Part shown: in pieces, positions 30,886 through 39,735 of the stretch | Numbering within the stretch: position 1 is the stretch's first letter | Layout: every line of letters begins with the position of its first letter | Assembly: GCA_008828725.1 (NCBI GenBank) | Contig: MEHQ01004416.1 | Coordinates: forward strand, 62,001 to 126,000 | Source of the DNA: Saccharina japonica | Taxonomy: Eukaryota; Sar; Phaeophyceae; Laminariales; Laminariaceae | Length of the DNA: 64,000 nucleotides | Direction of reading: 5' to 3' | Program-made: the position numbers and the translations under genes | Notes under the pieces: generated by a model | The model's database searches: none | What the model saw: only the letters and a program-made list of their open reading frames with translations | Told to the model about the DNA's origin: nothing

Positions 30886-31310
30886 GGCGCGTGCTACGGT
30901 AGAGGTAGCACTTTTTGGCTGAATCGTTTTCCGAACGATCGGGCTCCTTAACCCAAATTTGTCGGGCTTTCATTTCTCTGACGAAAATGTGTTTCAGCGC
31001 AGACTTCGGTCATGAGATTTCTCATCAGGCAGCACCTTTATTTTGCTCCAAAATCATTTTTTCGGTGAGGTATGACGATAGAGGTGCACCATGTTTTTTC
31101 TGAGCTTCTCACTTAAGGAGCGTCATACCTCACCGAAAAAAACGATTTTGGAGGAAAATAAAAGTGCTGCCGGATGAGAAATATCCTGACCGAAGTATAC
31201 GCTGGAAACATTTTTCGTCACAACAAGGAAAGTCCGACGAATTTGGGTTAAGGAGCCCGATCGTTCAGAAAACGATTCAGTCAAAATATGCTACCTCTAG
31301 ACCGTAGCAC
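30886..31310. mobile_element. head-to-head MITE-A dimer forming a ~425-bp palindrome
   Basis: The left copy (30888-31076) runs from GTGCTACGGTAGAGGTAGCA to GGTGAGGTATGACG. It is followed by ATAGAGGTGCACCATG and then an inverted copy whose CGTCATACCTCACCG to CCGTAGCACGCG retraces the left arm. The arms are ~190 bp and ~90 percent alike by eye, with a loop of about 45 bases. Confidence 0.8.
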
Positions 31311-31319
31311 GCGTCCATG

Positions 31320-31395
31320 CGCCTAGGGTAAGGAGCCCCGTCAATTAAAAAATATTTCGGCTAAAATGTGCTATTGATACCTCTATCGTAAGCAC
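31320..31395 (-). mobile_element. MITE family A end fragment
   Basis: GGGTAAGGAGCCCCGTC, TTTCGGCTAAAATGTGCTA and ACCTCTATCGTAAGCACG. Confidence 0.65.
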
Positions 31396-31412
31396 GTGCC
31401 AATGAATTAAAA

Positions 31413-31735
31413 AAAATGGCGTTTTATCGTAGGCTTTGGGGAATGTACGAAACGGGGACCGGGTGTCTCTCGTATCGTGTCCTTCGAAGGCGAAAACTAT
31501 AATGAATGTCTTGAATTACAGCAGTAGAGTATGAACGAATTAAACAGAAACGGGGTTGTATCGTAGTAGGCGTCGGAGAATATACCAAACGGGGGCCGGG
31601 GACATCGTATCCTTCGAAGGTAAAAACGTGAAAACTATATTGAATGTCTTGAATTACAGTACGTAGCATGAATAATTTAAAAAAAAACGGCGTTGTACCG
31701 TAGGCTTCAGAGAATGTACCAAACGGGGTCGCCAG
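31413..31735 (+). repeat. ~140-bp tandem repeat, 2.3 units
   Basis: CGTAGGC, GAATGTACNAAACGGGG, GTATCCTTCGAAGG, GAATGTCTTGAATTACAG recur in order. A stray piece (AATGAATGTCTTGAATTCCA) occurs at 30653. Confidence 0.8.
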
Positions 31736-31962
31736 TGACGACGATGATGATGATTGATTGATTCATTGATTGATTGATTAGTTGTCGAATGCAAAAACAA
31801 ATCGATCACGGGACGTCGAGAACAGAAGAACAAAAACACCGTGCGCCATTCCACCTCGCGTGCCACCGGATCGTCGTCCACTCTGTCTAAAACGGGGAAA
31901 CGACGATCTTCGAGGCGAGGAGAGGGCACAGTCTACTCTAAGTCGGTCGCCCCGATGGTCTA

Positions 31963-32128
31963 TTTAGTGGTACCCTCGAACGTTACTAAGAGTTGTTTCT
32001 GGGGTTCGAGTCTCACGTCTAGTGGTACCCTCGGATATGACTAAGCGTTGTTTCTGGGGTTCGAGTCTCACGTCTAGTGGTGCCCTCGAATGCTACTAAG
32101 AGTTGTTTCTGGGGTTCGCGTCTCACCT
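31963..32128 (+). repeat. 55-bp tandem repeat with A-box and B-box-like motifs, 3 units
   Basis: Each unit reads TCTAGTGGTACCCTCG..TACTAAG..GTTGTTTCTGGGGTTCGA GTCTCACG. CTAGTGGTA resembles a tRNA D-arm (A box) and GGGTTCGAGTCTC a B box. A full cloverleaf does not form. Three units in phase at 31966, 32021 and 32076. Confidence 0.75.
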
Positions 32129-32349
32129 GGATCGAACGTTTGAGTTTGTTTGCGAAGATGTAACAGAAAAAAACGGGAGCGACTGACTGAGAGCGCCTAA
32201 TGGCGCGGGTAGGCGCAATTCGATGCGAGTCGACGAAAGGGAAGAGAGATCTGAAGTATTCTCGCGATGAAAATGCAAGGCGCGAACCGTACGTAGTGTG
32301 GAGGGGGGGTATATAAGAGCTTCCTAAGTGACCCCGGGTCTGAGTCACC

Positions 32350-32600
32350 ACTGAGCGATCGCACGGTAGGGGTACCACTTTTTGGCTCGATATTTTCTGA
32401 CCGGTTGTGCTTCTCACGTGAGTAACCATCGGATACGATTCTTATTTTACTGGCATATTGTTTTTTGGACTACGACCGCATTGGAAGGTTTGGTCGGATT
32501 GCGCGAACGGATGTTTCCGAAGTCATGTTTCGGGTGAGATATTGAGCTCCTCGTGTGAGGAGCTCAGACAATTCTGCTGCGCCCCTACCGTGGGTTGACT
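32350..32600 (+). mobile_element. MITE family A relative, diverged
   Basis: GATCGCACGGTAGGGGTACC ACTTTTTGGCT start; GGAGCTCAGACAATTCTGCT and GCGCCCCTACCGTGGG end. The central part differs from other copies. Confidence 0.55.
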
Positions 32601-32728
32601 CCAGCTATTGATAGGAAGGAGAGAGAAAAGAAGGGGGTGGATATTAAATGGGGCGAAACAAACAATGTGGAGGGGGGGGCATGCTCGAACAAACGAGGGA
32701 AGGGCATCCTACTACCCAAGGGGATAGC

Positions 32729-33265
32729 GGGGGGGGGGGGGGGGGGGGTGTACTCATGTTGTGCACGGCCGTAGTCATATGACCATAGACCCTCGCATCC
32801 CTACAATGCCGGGACGGAGCGCGTTGGGTTTTCACCAACCAGGCAGACATTGCTTGCACCAAGCGCGAAACGCCGTGAGGTATTGGGCGAGTCGCATGGA
32901 GGGTGAGCTGCATCCTGCTCAGAACCGCCTCTGAGGCGGACTTGCATGTGGACGACAGCTTCAATGAGTTAATTTAATTTCTGGTGTGGCCACTTCCGGA
33001 GACAGCAATGGGTTTTACTATGTAACTGCCTCGCGGATGCCTTACCATTTTAACACTACGTGATACGACCATTCCCCTTGTGCGGAACAAAGGTTCTCCA
33101 CCCCGCACAAATGATCTACTCGACCGCCAGCTTTGGTGACCGCCAAAAAAAAATAACAAAAAAAAACGGCACCCTGGTTGTCTAGCTCACGCAGCGAGTG
33201 GCGTGTTTTACAGCGTCGTTGCCAACCGACGCCAACCGACTATAAATATTTAATATATTTATGGC
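32729..33265 (+). mobile_element. poly-G-bordered ~520-bp repeat, full-length
   Basis: A 20-base G tract, then TGTACTCATGTTGTGCACGG, CATCCCTACAATGCCGGGAC, GGTTTTCACCAACCAGGCAG, CAAGCGCGAAACGCCGTGAG, CTGGTGTGGCCACTTCCGGA, CCTTGTGCGGAACAAAGG, GACCGCCAAAAAA, GGTTGTCTAGCTCACGCAGC and TATAAATATTTAATATAT, followed by another G tract. No coding capacity beyond short frames. Near-identical to 57646-58170. Confidence 0.8.
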
Positions 33266-33485
33266 GGGGGGGGGGGGCTAAAGCAAAACCAAGAGGGTAT
33301 AAGTTCAAACCGTAAAAACAAACTATTTTATGTATTTGTGCAGAAATCTCCCCCCACTGGTTCATGTGTTTCTTGTCTGACTCGAAGGAGAGAGTGTGGT
33401 GTCGTTTCTTCTCATGCCATGTATGCGCCACTCGGGTACGCGACGTGTAATGCAGTGCTAGAGATTTGCGAAGGACAAGCAGCTA

Positions 33486-33614
33486 ATACTACGGTAGATC
33501 ATAGTAAATAGGACCAAATATTGTTAGTAAGCATGGTTGAATGTATACAGCAAGTAGGTTGTTGAGTGTTCCGTAGGTCCTATTTACTAGTGTTTACTAT
33601 GGTCCCCACGTAAT
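33486..33614. mobile_element. MITE family D
   Basis: ACGGTAGATCATAGTAAATA GGACC at the left pairs with GGTCCTATTTACTAG..TTTACTATGGTCCCCACGTAAT at the right. Confidence 0.75.
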
Positions 33615-33810
33615 ATCATACAGTTAGCTTTTCAAAGTTGTATGGAGTTTTCCTTGGGGTGGTGGACAGCTGCTTTATCATACGCCACTTGTCAAACAGT
33701 TCACACGTTGGACAGCTAGATCATCTACAGATCATCTACAGATAGATGCACCATCTAGATCCTAACTTGAGACTGGTGCTACGGGTGGGGGCGAGAGGGG
33801 TACTCGGTAC

Positions 33811-33936
33811 TGATGCATGGCCGTAGTCGTATTACCATAGATCCTCGCATCCCTACAATGCCAGGACGGAGCATGTCGGGTTTTCACCGACCAGGAAGAC
33901 ATTGCTTTCACCAAGCGCGAAGCGCCGTGAGGTATA
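33811..33936 (+). repeat. truncated poly-G-bordered repeat
   Basis: GATGCATGGCCGTAGTCGTA, CATCCCTACAATGCCAGGAC and CAAGCGCGAAGCGCCGTGAG, then a switch to MITE-A sequence. Confidence 0.75.
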
Positions 33937-34080
33937 TTTTTTAGTTTATACTTAAGGGCGTCGGATTTGTTCGGGTTGGGAGTTTCTAGTTTCTTCCAAA
34001 TTACCTGGTACGTTTTTGGGTGGGGTGACCACCCTCAGCAACAAAAAAAGGGTTAACATCTACCGTTGCACGGGTCAATA
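33937..34080 (+). mobile_element. MITE family A, right part only
   Basis: TTTATACTTAAGGGCGTCGG to GTGACCACCCTCAGCAACAA and AACATCTACCGTTGCACGGG. Confidence 0.6.
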
Positions 34081-34235
34081 CCATGACCTAAGAATACAAC
34101 GAAACACATCTCGACACAAGAAGGAAAATCAGACGGTTTTGGGTTAAGGAGCCTCTAATAGATCGTTCAGAAAACGTTTCAGCCAAAAAAAGGTATACCT
34201 CTGCTTCAAGTATACTGTAGTATTCTTGTACGCTT

Positions 34236-34556
34236 TCAACGATCATTTAAAGTAAGTATTGGATTAGTTGAGGCCTCCTGCCCCGAAGCAGGAGGGCCTC
34301 GTCCGGGATAAATCACCCCCGTGCTGAGTGCATACTCAGCGCGGTGGCGATCCCGGCCGTTGAAAACTACAAACGCAGAAACTACTGTTAAGTACCTGTC
34401 AGCTGGGCGGGTGGGATGGTCAGAATTGTTTATCAAAAGCCTCGATGGTTTGGCTTTTGGTCGCCTTTGAAGAGAATGATCTCGTGTGCTACACCATGAC
34501 CCAGTAGTTTCGGTTTCTAAAAGTGGAACCACATCCCTACGATCACGTAGTTCCAT
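34236..34556 (-). CDS. satellite-encoded ORF, unit 1
   Basis: A 106-codon frame from ATG (MELRDRRDVVPL) to TGA; the open frame extends 15 codons further upstream to a TTG. The product is basic, hydrophilic and without cysteine pairs, signal peptide or membrane segment; the centre reads RPADRYLTVVSAFVVFNGRD. I recognise no family. The frame is the longest of the unit and is identical in units 1-3. Because the unit length is not a multiple of three, the frames of neighbouring units do not fuse. Its probability of arising by chance is not negligible. Confidence 0.35.
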   Translation of the reverse strand: MELRDRRDVVPLLETETTGSWCSTRDHSLQRRPKAKPSRLLINNSDHPTRPADRYLTVVSAFVVFNGRDRHRAEYALSTGVIYPGRGPPASGQEASTNPILTLNDR

Positions 34557-34597
34557 TTGGTTGACTCCCGATTTTACTGTAGTATTCTTGTACGCTT

Positions 34598-34918
34598 TCA
34601 ACGATCATTTAAAGTAAGTATTGGATTAGTTGAGGCCTCCTGCCCCGAAGCAGGAGGGCCTCGCCCGGGATAAATCACCCCCGTGCTGAGTGCATACTCA
34701 GCGCGGTGGCGATCCCGGCCGTTGAAAACTACAAACGCAGAAACTACTGTTAAGTACCTGTCAGCTGGGCGGGTGGGATGGTCAGAATTGTTTATCAAAA
34801 GCCTCGATGGTTTGGCTTTTGGTCGCCTTTGAAGAGAATGATCTCGTGTGCTACACCATGACCCAGTAGTTTCGGTTTCTAAAAGTGGAACCACATCCCT
34901 ACGATCACGTAGTTCCAT
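34598..34918 (-). CDS. satellite-encoded ORF, unit 2
   Basis: Same 106-residue product as unit 1. It ends 41 bases before the ATG of the next unit downstream. A silent change (GGA to GGG) separates it from unit 1. Confidence 0.35.
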   Translation of the reverse strand: MELRDRRDVVPLLETETTGSWCSTRDHSLQRRPKAKPSRLLINNSDHPTRPADRYLTVVSAFVVFNGRDRHRAEYALSTGVIYPGRGPPASGQEASTNPILTLNDR

Positions 34919-34959
34919 TTGGTTGACTCCCGATTTTACTGTAGTATTCTTGTACGCTT

Positions 34960-35280
34960 TCAACGATCATTTAAAGTAAGTATTGGATTAGTTGAGGCCT
35001 CCTGCCCCGAAGCAGGAGGGCCTCGCCCGGGATAAATCACCCCCGTGCTGAGTGCATACTCAGCGCGGTGGCGATCCCGGCCGTTGAAAACTACAAACGC
35101 AGAAACTACTGTTAAGTACCTGTCAGCTGGGCGGGTGGGATGGTCAGAATTGTTTATCAAAAGCCTCGATGGTTTGGCTTTTGGTCGCCTTTGAAGAGAA
35201 TGATCTCGTGTGCTACACCATGACCCAGTAGTTTCGGTTTCTAAAAGTGGAACCACATCCCTACGATCACGTAGTTCCAT
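34960..35280 (-). CDS. satellite-encoded ORF, unit 3
   Basis: Same 106-residue product as units 1 and 2. Confidence 0.35.
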   Translation of the reverse strand: MELRDRRDVVPLLETETTGSWCSTRDHSLQRRPKAKPSRLLINNSDHPTRPADRYLTVVSAFVVFNGRDRHRAEYALSTGVIYPGRGPPASGQEASTNPILTLNDR

Positions 35281-35321
35281 TTGGTTGACTCCCGATTTTA
35301 CTGTAGTATTCTTGTACGCTT

Positions 35322-35642
35322 TCAACGATCATTTAAAGTAAGTATTGGATTAGTTGAGGCCTCCTGCCCCGAAGCAGGAGGGCCTCGCCCGGGATAAATC
35401 ACCCCCGTGCTGAGTGCATACTCAGCGCGGTGGCGATCCCGGCCGTTGAAAACTACAAACGCAGAAACTACTGTTAAGTACCTGTCAGCTGGGCGGGTGG
35501 GATGGTCAGAATTGTTTATCAAAAGCCTCGATGGTTTGGCTTTTGGTCGCCTTTGAAGAGAATGATCTCGTGTGCTACGCCATGACCCAGTAGTTTCGGT
35601 TTCTAAAAGTGGAACCACATCCCTACGATCACTTAGTTCCAT
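35322..35642 (-). CDS. satellite-encoded ORF, unit 4 (variant)
   Basis: Same frame with two amino-acid replacements (R to S in MELSDRRD, C to R in GSWRSTRD). The frame stays open although the unit has diverged more than the others. It is the first unit on the minus strand and abuts the MITE-A end. Confidence 0.35.
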   Translation of the reverse strand: MELSDRRDVVPLLETETTGSWRSTRDHSLQRRPKAKPSRLLINNSDHPTRPADRYLTVVSAFVVFNGRDRHRAEYALSTGVIYPGRGPPASGQEASTNPILTLNDR

Positions 35643-35734
35643 TTGGTTGACTCCCGATTTTACCTCTATCGTAGCAGGCGTCGACCGCAGCACCTGTCCC
35701 TGGCGGTATGGGTGTGTTATTCTGCTGGCTCTGT

Positions 35735-36260
35735 CTGTCCAATGATTTGTACAGATCTCAACTCAGGAAACATGTCCTACAAGATCATGCAGATTGCGGC
35801 AGCACCCGTCGTCTGGCAACATGATGAGCTAGACCATACAGATATCTTACGAATCTACAGTATTTTTCCCTGTTAGACCTACTGCTATACTATAGTTGTA
35901 CTGTAGACCATGAACTGAAACTCGATTATCTGTCCGATGTATATACATGTGAAACTGTTTGCAGCACGTAGGGAGTGAAAATCAAACTTAATTTCCACCC
36001 CTCGGGCAGATGATGATCTACCTATCTACAGGTAGATCATCTATATATCATTTAGTTCAGCACCTTCCGTTGTACGAGGTTGTGCAGGATCTGTGTAGCA
36101 CAGGCCCAACCCAGCAAACACGGGTTTTGAATGGTGCAGATTATACGGTTCCCACCCGGCAACATGAGCTAGATCATACATATCATACAGATCGATACAG
36201 ATCATACAGATCATACAGATCATACAGATCATACAGATCATACAGATCATTCAATATATA
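35735..36260 (-). repeat. TATGATCTG-family repeat, reverse copy
   Basis: ATGAGCTAGATCATACATAT followed by eight units of CATACAGAT at 36180-36250; also GATGATCTACCTATCTACAG, GCAGGATCTGTGTAGCACAG and GATGAGCTAGACCATACAGA earlier. Mirrors the block at 29.4-29.7 kb. Confidence 0.65.
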
Positions 36261-36629
36261 TGGTTATCGATTCCCGCTCGATGATCAGCCTACCTTGTCT
36301 GTATAGGCGCTCGCCGTCTACACGAAATAGAACTGAATCCATCACATTCTCGTTCAGCCAGAATAATAGAGATATAAGGACGTCAGCCTTGCATCCTAGT
36401 TTAGAGGGCTGGGGTTGGGCGACTATAAGTTTCCGGCTACATATTTGTTGCCAATAGTCGGCTAGACATTTACAGTCAGTTGCCAATAGTCGGCTAGACA
36501 GCTATAGTTAGTTGCGCCCGGCGAATGGTGGAAGTTTCTTGGCGCATTCGAGGCTCCAAGTCATAGTGTGTTTGCTTACGTACTGGTGTGTTTGCTTACG
36601 TATTGCTCATTTGTTAAACTAAGTCAACT
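36261..36629. other. no gene recognised
   Basis: A ~28-base direct repeat, TTGCCAATAGTCGGCTAGACA, at 36448 and 36480. Nothing else. Confidence 0.5.
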
Positions 36630-36737
36630 ATTACGAGGGATCATAGTCAATAGAACCAAAACGTTTCAGTAAAAAGGGGTAAATATATAGGTGTTTGTAT
36701 GTACCGTAGGTCCCTACTTACTCTAGTCCCCCGTAGT
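36630..36737. mobile_element. MITE family D, diverged
   Basis: ATTACGAGGGATCATAGTCA ATAGAACC at the left and GGTCCCTACTTACTCTAGTC CCCCGTAGT at the right. Confidence 0.7.
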
Positions 36738-37013
36738 GTCTAGTGCTACGGTTGGGGGGTCGTGCATAGGTGATTGGTTTTCACCTGCACAGAGCCACTC
36801 GGCTGAGTGACTGCTTTACTGCGTTGTACTCACAACCTTTTGTTGTGTTTGTTGTTGTTCTATATGCACCGCAATTTGAGGTTTTATTACGTAACGCGAA
36901 CAAACTATGCTTAGGTCCAATTTTCAGTTAGATTCGGAGCCACTCGTCCGAGTGGCCAAAACCCGGTACGTAGTGAAAATGTGGGTACCCCCCCTATCCT
37001 AGCACCAATCTAG
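36738..37013 (-). mobile_element. MITE family B, inverted
   Basis: TAGTGCTACGGTTGGGGGG start; CCACTCGTCCGAGTGGCC hairpin; GAAAATGTGGGTACCCCCCC and CCTAGCACCA end. Directly abuts the family D copy. Confidence 0.75.
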
Positions 37014-37375
37014 TACTTGGCTGATTTAGCCGTCCAACGATCAATAGTAACTGCAGCAGTAGTCGTGAAGCCGAGCCAATTCCACTCACAGCCCTACTAT
37101 TTCACGGGTTGGTTACCGTATATGACAGTGTACATCACACCCCCTGGGGCGTGAATTTCAAAGCCAATTATCTCCACAACCAGGGGGGCACAGACAACGA
37201 AAAAAGGTGGCTTTGGGAGCATCTCGTCGACATCTCTCCATAGACGGGTCGCTCGGGGTTTGCACTCGACCTACTCGGCGTTGAAATTCATCAGAGGGGG
37301 TGTGGTATACACTTTCATATACGTACAAGAGGGCCGACACTGCTGTATCGTAGCACGACGCGTGATACGACCGAC
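37014..37375. other. no gene recognised
   Basis: One short frame on the minus strand (37158-37340) with no motif. Confidence 0.5.
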
Positions 37376-37597
37376 CTAAGGGCCCGAATTAACGAGTATA
37401 AAATAAATTCAATTTAAGAAGAAAAAAACAAATCAAATCCGCTTTTCATTGGTCAACACACGCACCAGCACCAAATATTATGCCCCAAGATCCTAATATT
37501 TGTGGTGCTGGTGCGTGTGTTGACCAATGAAAAGCGGATTTGAATATTTTTTTTTCAAAATTGATGTTTTTTCTTCTTCGTTAAAACGGGCCCTAAG
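37376..37597. mobile_element. MITE family C (palindromic)
   Basis: CTAAGGGCCCGAATTAACGA at the left pairs with TCGTTAAAACGGGCCCTAAG at the right. Inner arms GCTTTTCATTGGTCAACACA and CGCACCAGCACC are perfectly inverted around a short AT-rich centre. Confidence 0.9.
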
Positions 37598-37985
37598 ACA
37601 CGTTTTGGCTTTTTTTTTTTTCGGAATGACCTAGTAATAGTAAAGGCTCCTTAACCCGAAATCGTCGGCATTTCGTTTATGATTATCGTGTTGCAAAATT
37701 TCGCATGCTACACTCACGATAGGCCATTAGAATTGTTCATCGGATAGGTATACATATTACGGGGGACCATAGTAAATAGGACCCTACGTTGTATACAAAA
37801 CACTATATATTATTATTTTTTTACTAACAATATTTGGTCCTATTTACTATGGTCCTCCGTAATAATAGCACTTTCCCCCCCCCCCTCCAAAACCATTTTT
37901 GGTGTGAGACATAGAGCTCCCCAAGTGACCATCCTTATAAGGCAGAAACAGGTTGCACCTCTACACCGTAGTATGCGTCGCGCCC
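37598..37985 (+). mobile_element. MITE family A hosting MITE family D
   Basis: ACGTTTTGGCT, GGCTCCTTAACCCGAAATCG TCGG, AGGCCATTAGAATTGTTCAT CGG, [family D], GCACTTTCCCC, CACCTCTACACCGTAGTATG CGTC. Its left TIR is missing at the junction with the family C copy. Confidence 0.75.
37756..37863. mobile_element. MITE family D, 108 bp, intact ends
   Basis: ATTACGGGGGACCATAGTAA ATAGGACC and its inverted GGTCCTATTTACTATGGTCC TCCGTAAT. Sits between ATA and AAT inside MITE-A just before the GCACTTT block. Confidence 0.85.
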
Positions 37986-38014
37986 GTCAACAGATTCGAG
38001 CCATTCCACGGTAT

Positions 38015-38170
38015 CGCGGGGGGCGGGGGGCGGAGGCGGGGGGCGGGGGGCGGGGGGCGGGGGGGGGTTCATGTCGTGCACGGCCGTAGTCGTATGACTA
38101 TAGACCCTTGCATCCCTACAATGCCGGGACGGAGCACGTTGGGTTTTCACCAACCAGGCAGACATTGGTG
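38015..38170 (+). repeat. truncated poly-G-bordered repeat
   Basis: (GGGGGGC)n tract, then TTCATGTCGTGCACGGCCGT and on to CACCAACCAGGCAGACATTG. Confidence 0.8.
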
Positions 38171-39094
38171 GGGGGGTAATTGGGTCCATGTATGTCTGGC
38201 TGGCGGGACTGCCCATCTGTGGAGCTACTGTACTCCATATTAATGCGAACACAGTTATGGAATGCTTGGGATACATGCGTAGTTCCTGACATGATTCATC
38301 GGGTTTCTCACATATATTTCCGTTCAGGGCCGGTGTTCGGATGAGACGGAGTTCTGCATGTAACGAACCTGATAAAGCGGGTATTGTTTTTGAGCTAAGA
38401 TTTGACATCAGCGCTCCTTAGTGTAACCTGGCACTTGTGTTAAGCTAGAACTGCAGGAGAGTCCTGTGCTAGTCTAGAGCTGCGGGAGAGTCCAACGCAC
38501 TTACTACAAGCACAATATGTACGAGCTTGTAATACTACTCTAGAGCTATGAAGTATATAAGCTATAGGCTGTGGTAGCTTACACGAAATGGTCGGCGGCA
38601 GAGGTACAGTACAGCAGGTAACTCACCAGTATATGTCCTCAAAGCTACAGTACCTCAGATCTAGGGCTCGGGTACCCTACCTACTGCATGTAATACCGCA
38701 GTGGATCAACGTGCTTACGAGTGAACCACTCGAACTTTCATGCCGTGCGGATCACTAGCCTAGAGGATACCACTGCCTGTCATGACATGTATTGCAGGTC
38801 ACCGGGCTACTGTAGTGTACGCAATAAAGCCAATGCCCTCGGGTATCTCCCCCCTGCCGCGACAGAATGTATCGTCCCTGGGTGGCAATGACCATCGGAA
38901 AAAAAGTGCACCCCATCCGTAACAATATACCAGACCCTTCAAGCTCCCTTTCGGTGCGATGAACCTCCCGACATGAGTGTTTCGTGCTGGGTGTTATCAT
39001 GCAAGTTGAGTGACCGCTGCATCATCATGTCATCGTGCCCATCTGTCTTGCCTTAGTTTTGCCGACATTTGTCTCTGGCCCAATGTTTTTGTTT
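38171..39094. other. no gene recognised
   Basis: A doubled AGCTAGAACTGCAGGAGAGTCC-like motif at 38441-38492. A minus-strand frame at 38755-39000 has no motif. Confidence 0.45.
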
Positions 39095-39261
39095 GGTAAA
39101 TAACCAAAAACGGGTATACCCGGTCGCTTTTCACTGAAAAACGGGTACAGCCTGGGATCAAGTAAAAAATACACCCAGCGAGCCACGCGATTGACTCAAT
39201 TCCATGCTGTACCCGTTTTTGACTCTAACTGGTGCGGGTGTACCCGTTTTTGGTTATTGCC
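39095..39261. mobile_element. ~167-bp foldback element (ACGGGTA ends)
   Basis: GGTAAATAACCAAAAACGGG TATACCCG at the left and CGGGTGTACCCGTTTTTGGT TATTGCC at the right; a second inverted pair AAAAACGGGTACAGC/GCTGTACCCGTTTTT inside. Confidence 0.8.
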
Positions 39262-39330
39262 CTTTTGTTTTCAGCGCCATGAAAGTGGCCGAAACGCGGT
39301 GACTGGCAATACAAAATGCGCAGTTGGATT

Positions 39331-39735
39331 TCCGTCGAGCGCTCCACCGCGCAGAACCAACACCCAAGCCGTCTCGACCCCCCACAACCCACGCGCACGC
39401 ACACGTTTGTCTCCGCACGGCGACGCTGACCATCGCGGCGGTAGCAGCACAGCAGTAACAGCAGCGACAGCAACGAACAAGCCAGACTAGTACATACGTA
39501 CGAAGCAGTTATACGTAAAAACAAGCAAACAAATAAGATCTACACCGTCGAGCGTTCCACCGCGCAGATCAAACGTCCAAGCCTTGTCGACCCCCAACAA
39601 CCCGCGCGCACGCACACGTTTGTCTCCACAGGGCGACGCAGACCATCGTGGAGGTGGGAGCACAGCAGTAACAACTCGTATATACGTACGAAGAAGTTAC
39701 GTAAAAACAAGAGAAAAAAACAGATCCACAAATCA
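39331..39735 (+). repeat. tandem duplication, ~215 bp and ~190 bp
   Basis: GTCGAGCGCTCCACCGCGCA GA and GTCGAGCGTTCCACCGCGCA GA begin two blocks that share CACGCACACGTTTGTCTCC, AGCACAGCAGTAACA and ATACGTACGAAG..GTTA. Confidence 0.8.

Larger units (their letters stand above)
34213..35660 (-). repeat. 362-bp satellite, four near-identical units
   Basis: Unit starts (TACTGTAGTATTC) lie at 34213, 34575, 34937 and 35299, an exact 362-base period with no indels. I count only a handful of substitutions, mostly in unit 4. Each unit holds strong hairpins: GAGGCCTCCTGC/GCAGGAGGGCCTC; a long one from CCGGGAT to ATCCCGG with CGTGCTGAGT/ACTCAGCGCG inside; AAAAGCC/GGCTTTT; CTACG/CGTAG; and a long-range CAGAAACTACTG/CAGTAGTTTC pair. 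No similar sequence occurs elsewhere in the window. Confidence 0.95.
34083..35682 (-). mobile_element. MITE family A copy carrying the 362-bp satellite array
   Basis: GGTTTTGGGTTAAGGAGCCT at 34136 and GTTTCAGCCAAAAAAAGGTA TACCTCT at 34177-34202 are family A. The TIR ending TACCTCTATCGTAGCAGGCG resumes at 35661. The 1458 bases between are the satellite insert. TACCTCT is present on both sides; because some family A copies (58415) already have a doubled TACCTCTA, this may or may not be a target duplication. Confidence 0.75.

Noticed and set aside
34213-35660. Hammerhead ribozyme in the 362-bp satellite
   Set aside because: I looked for CTGANGA and a matching GAAAC on both strands and found no pair in the right arrangement.
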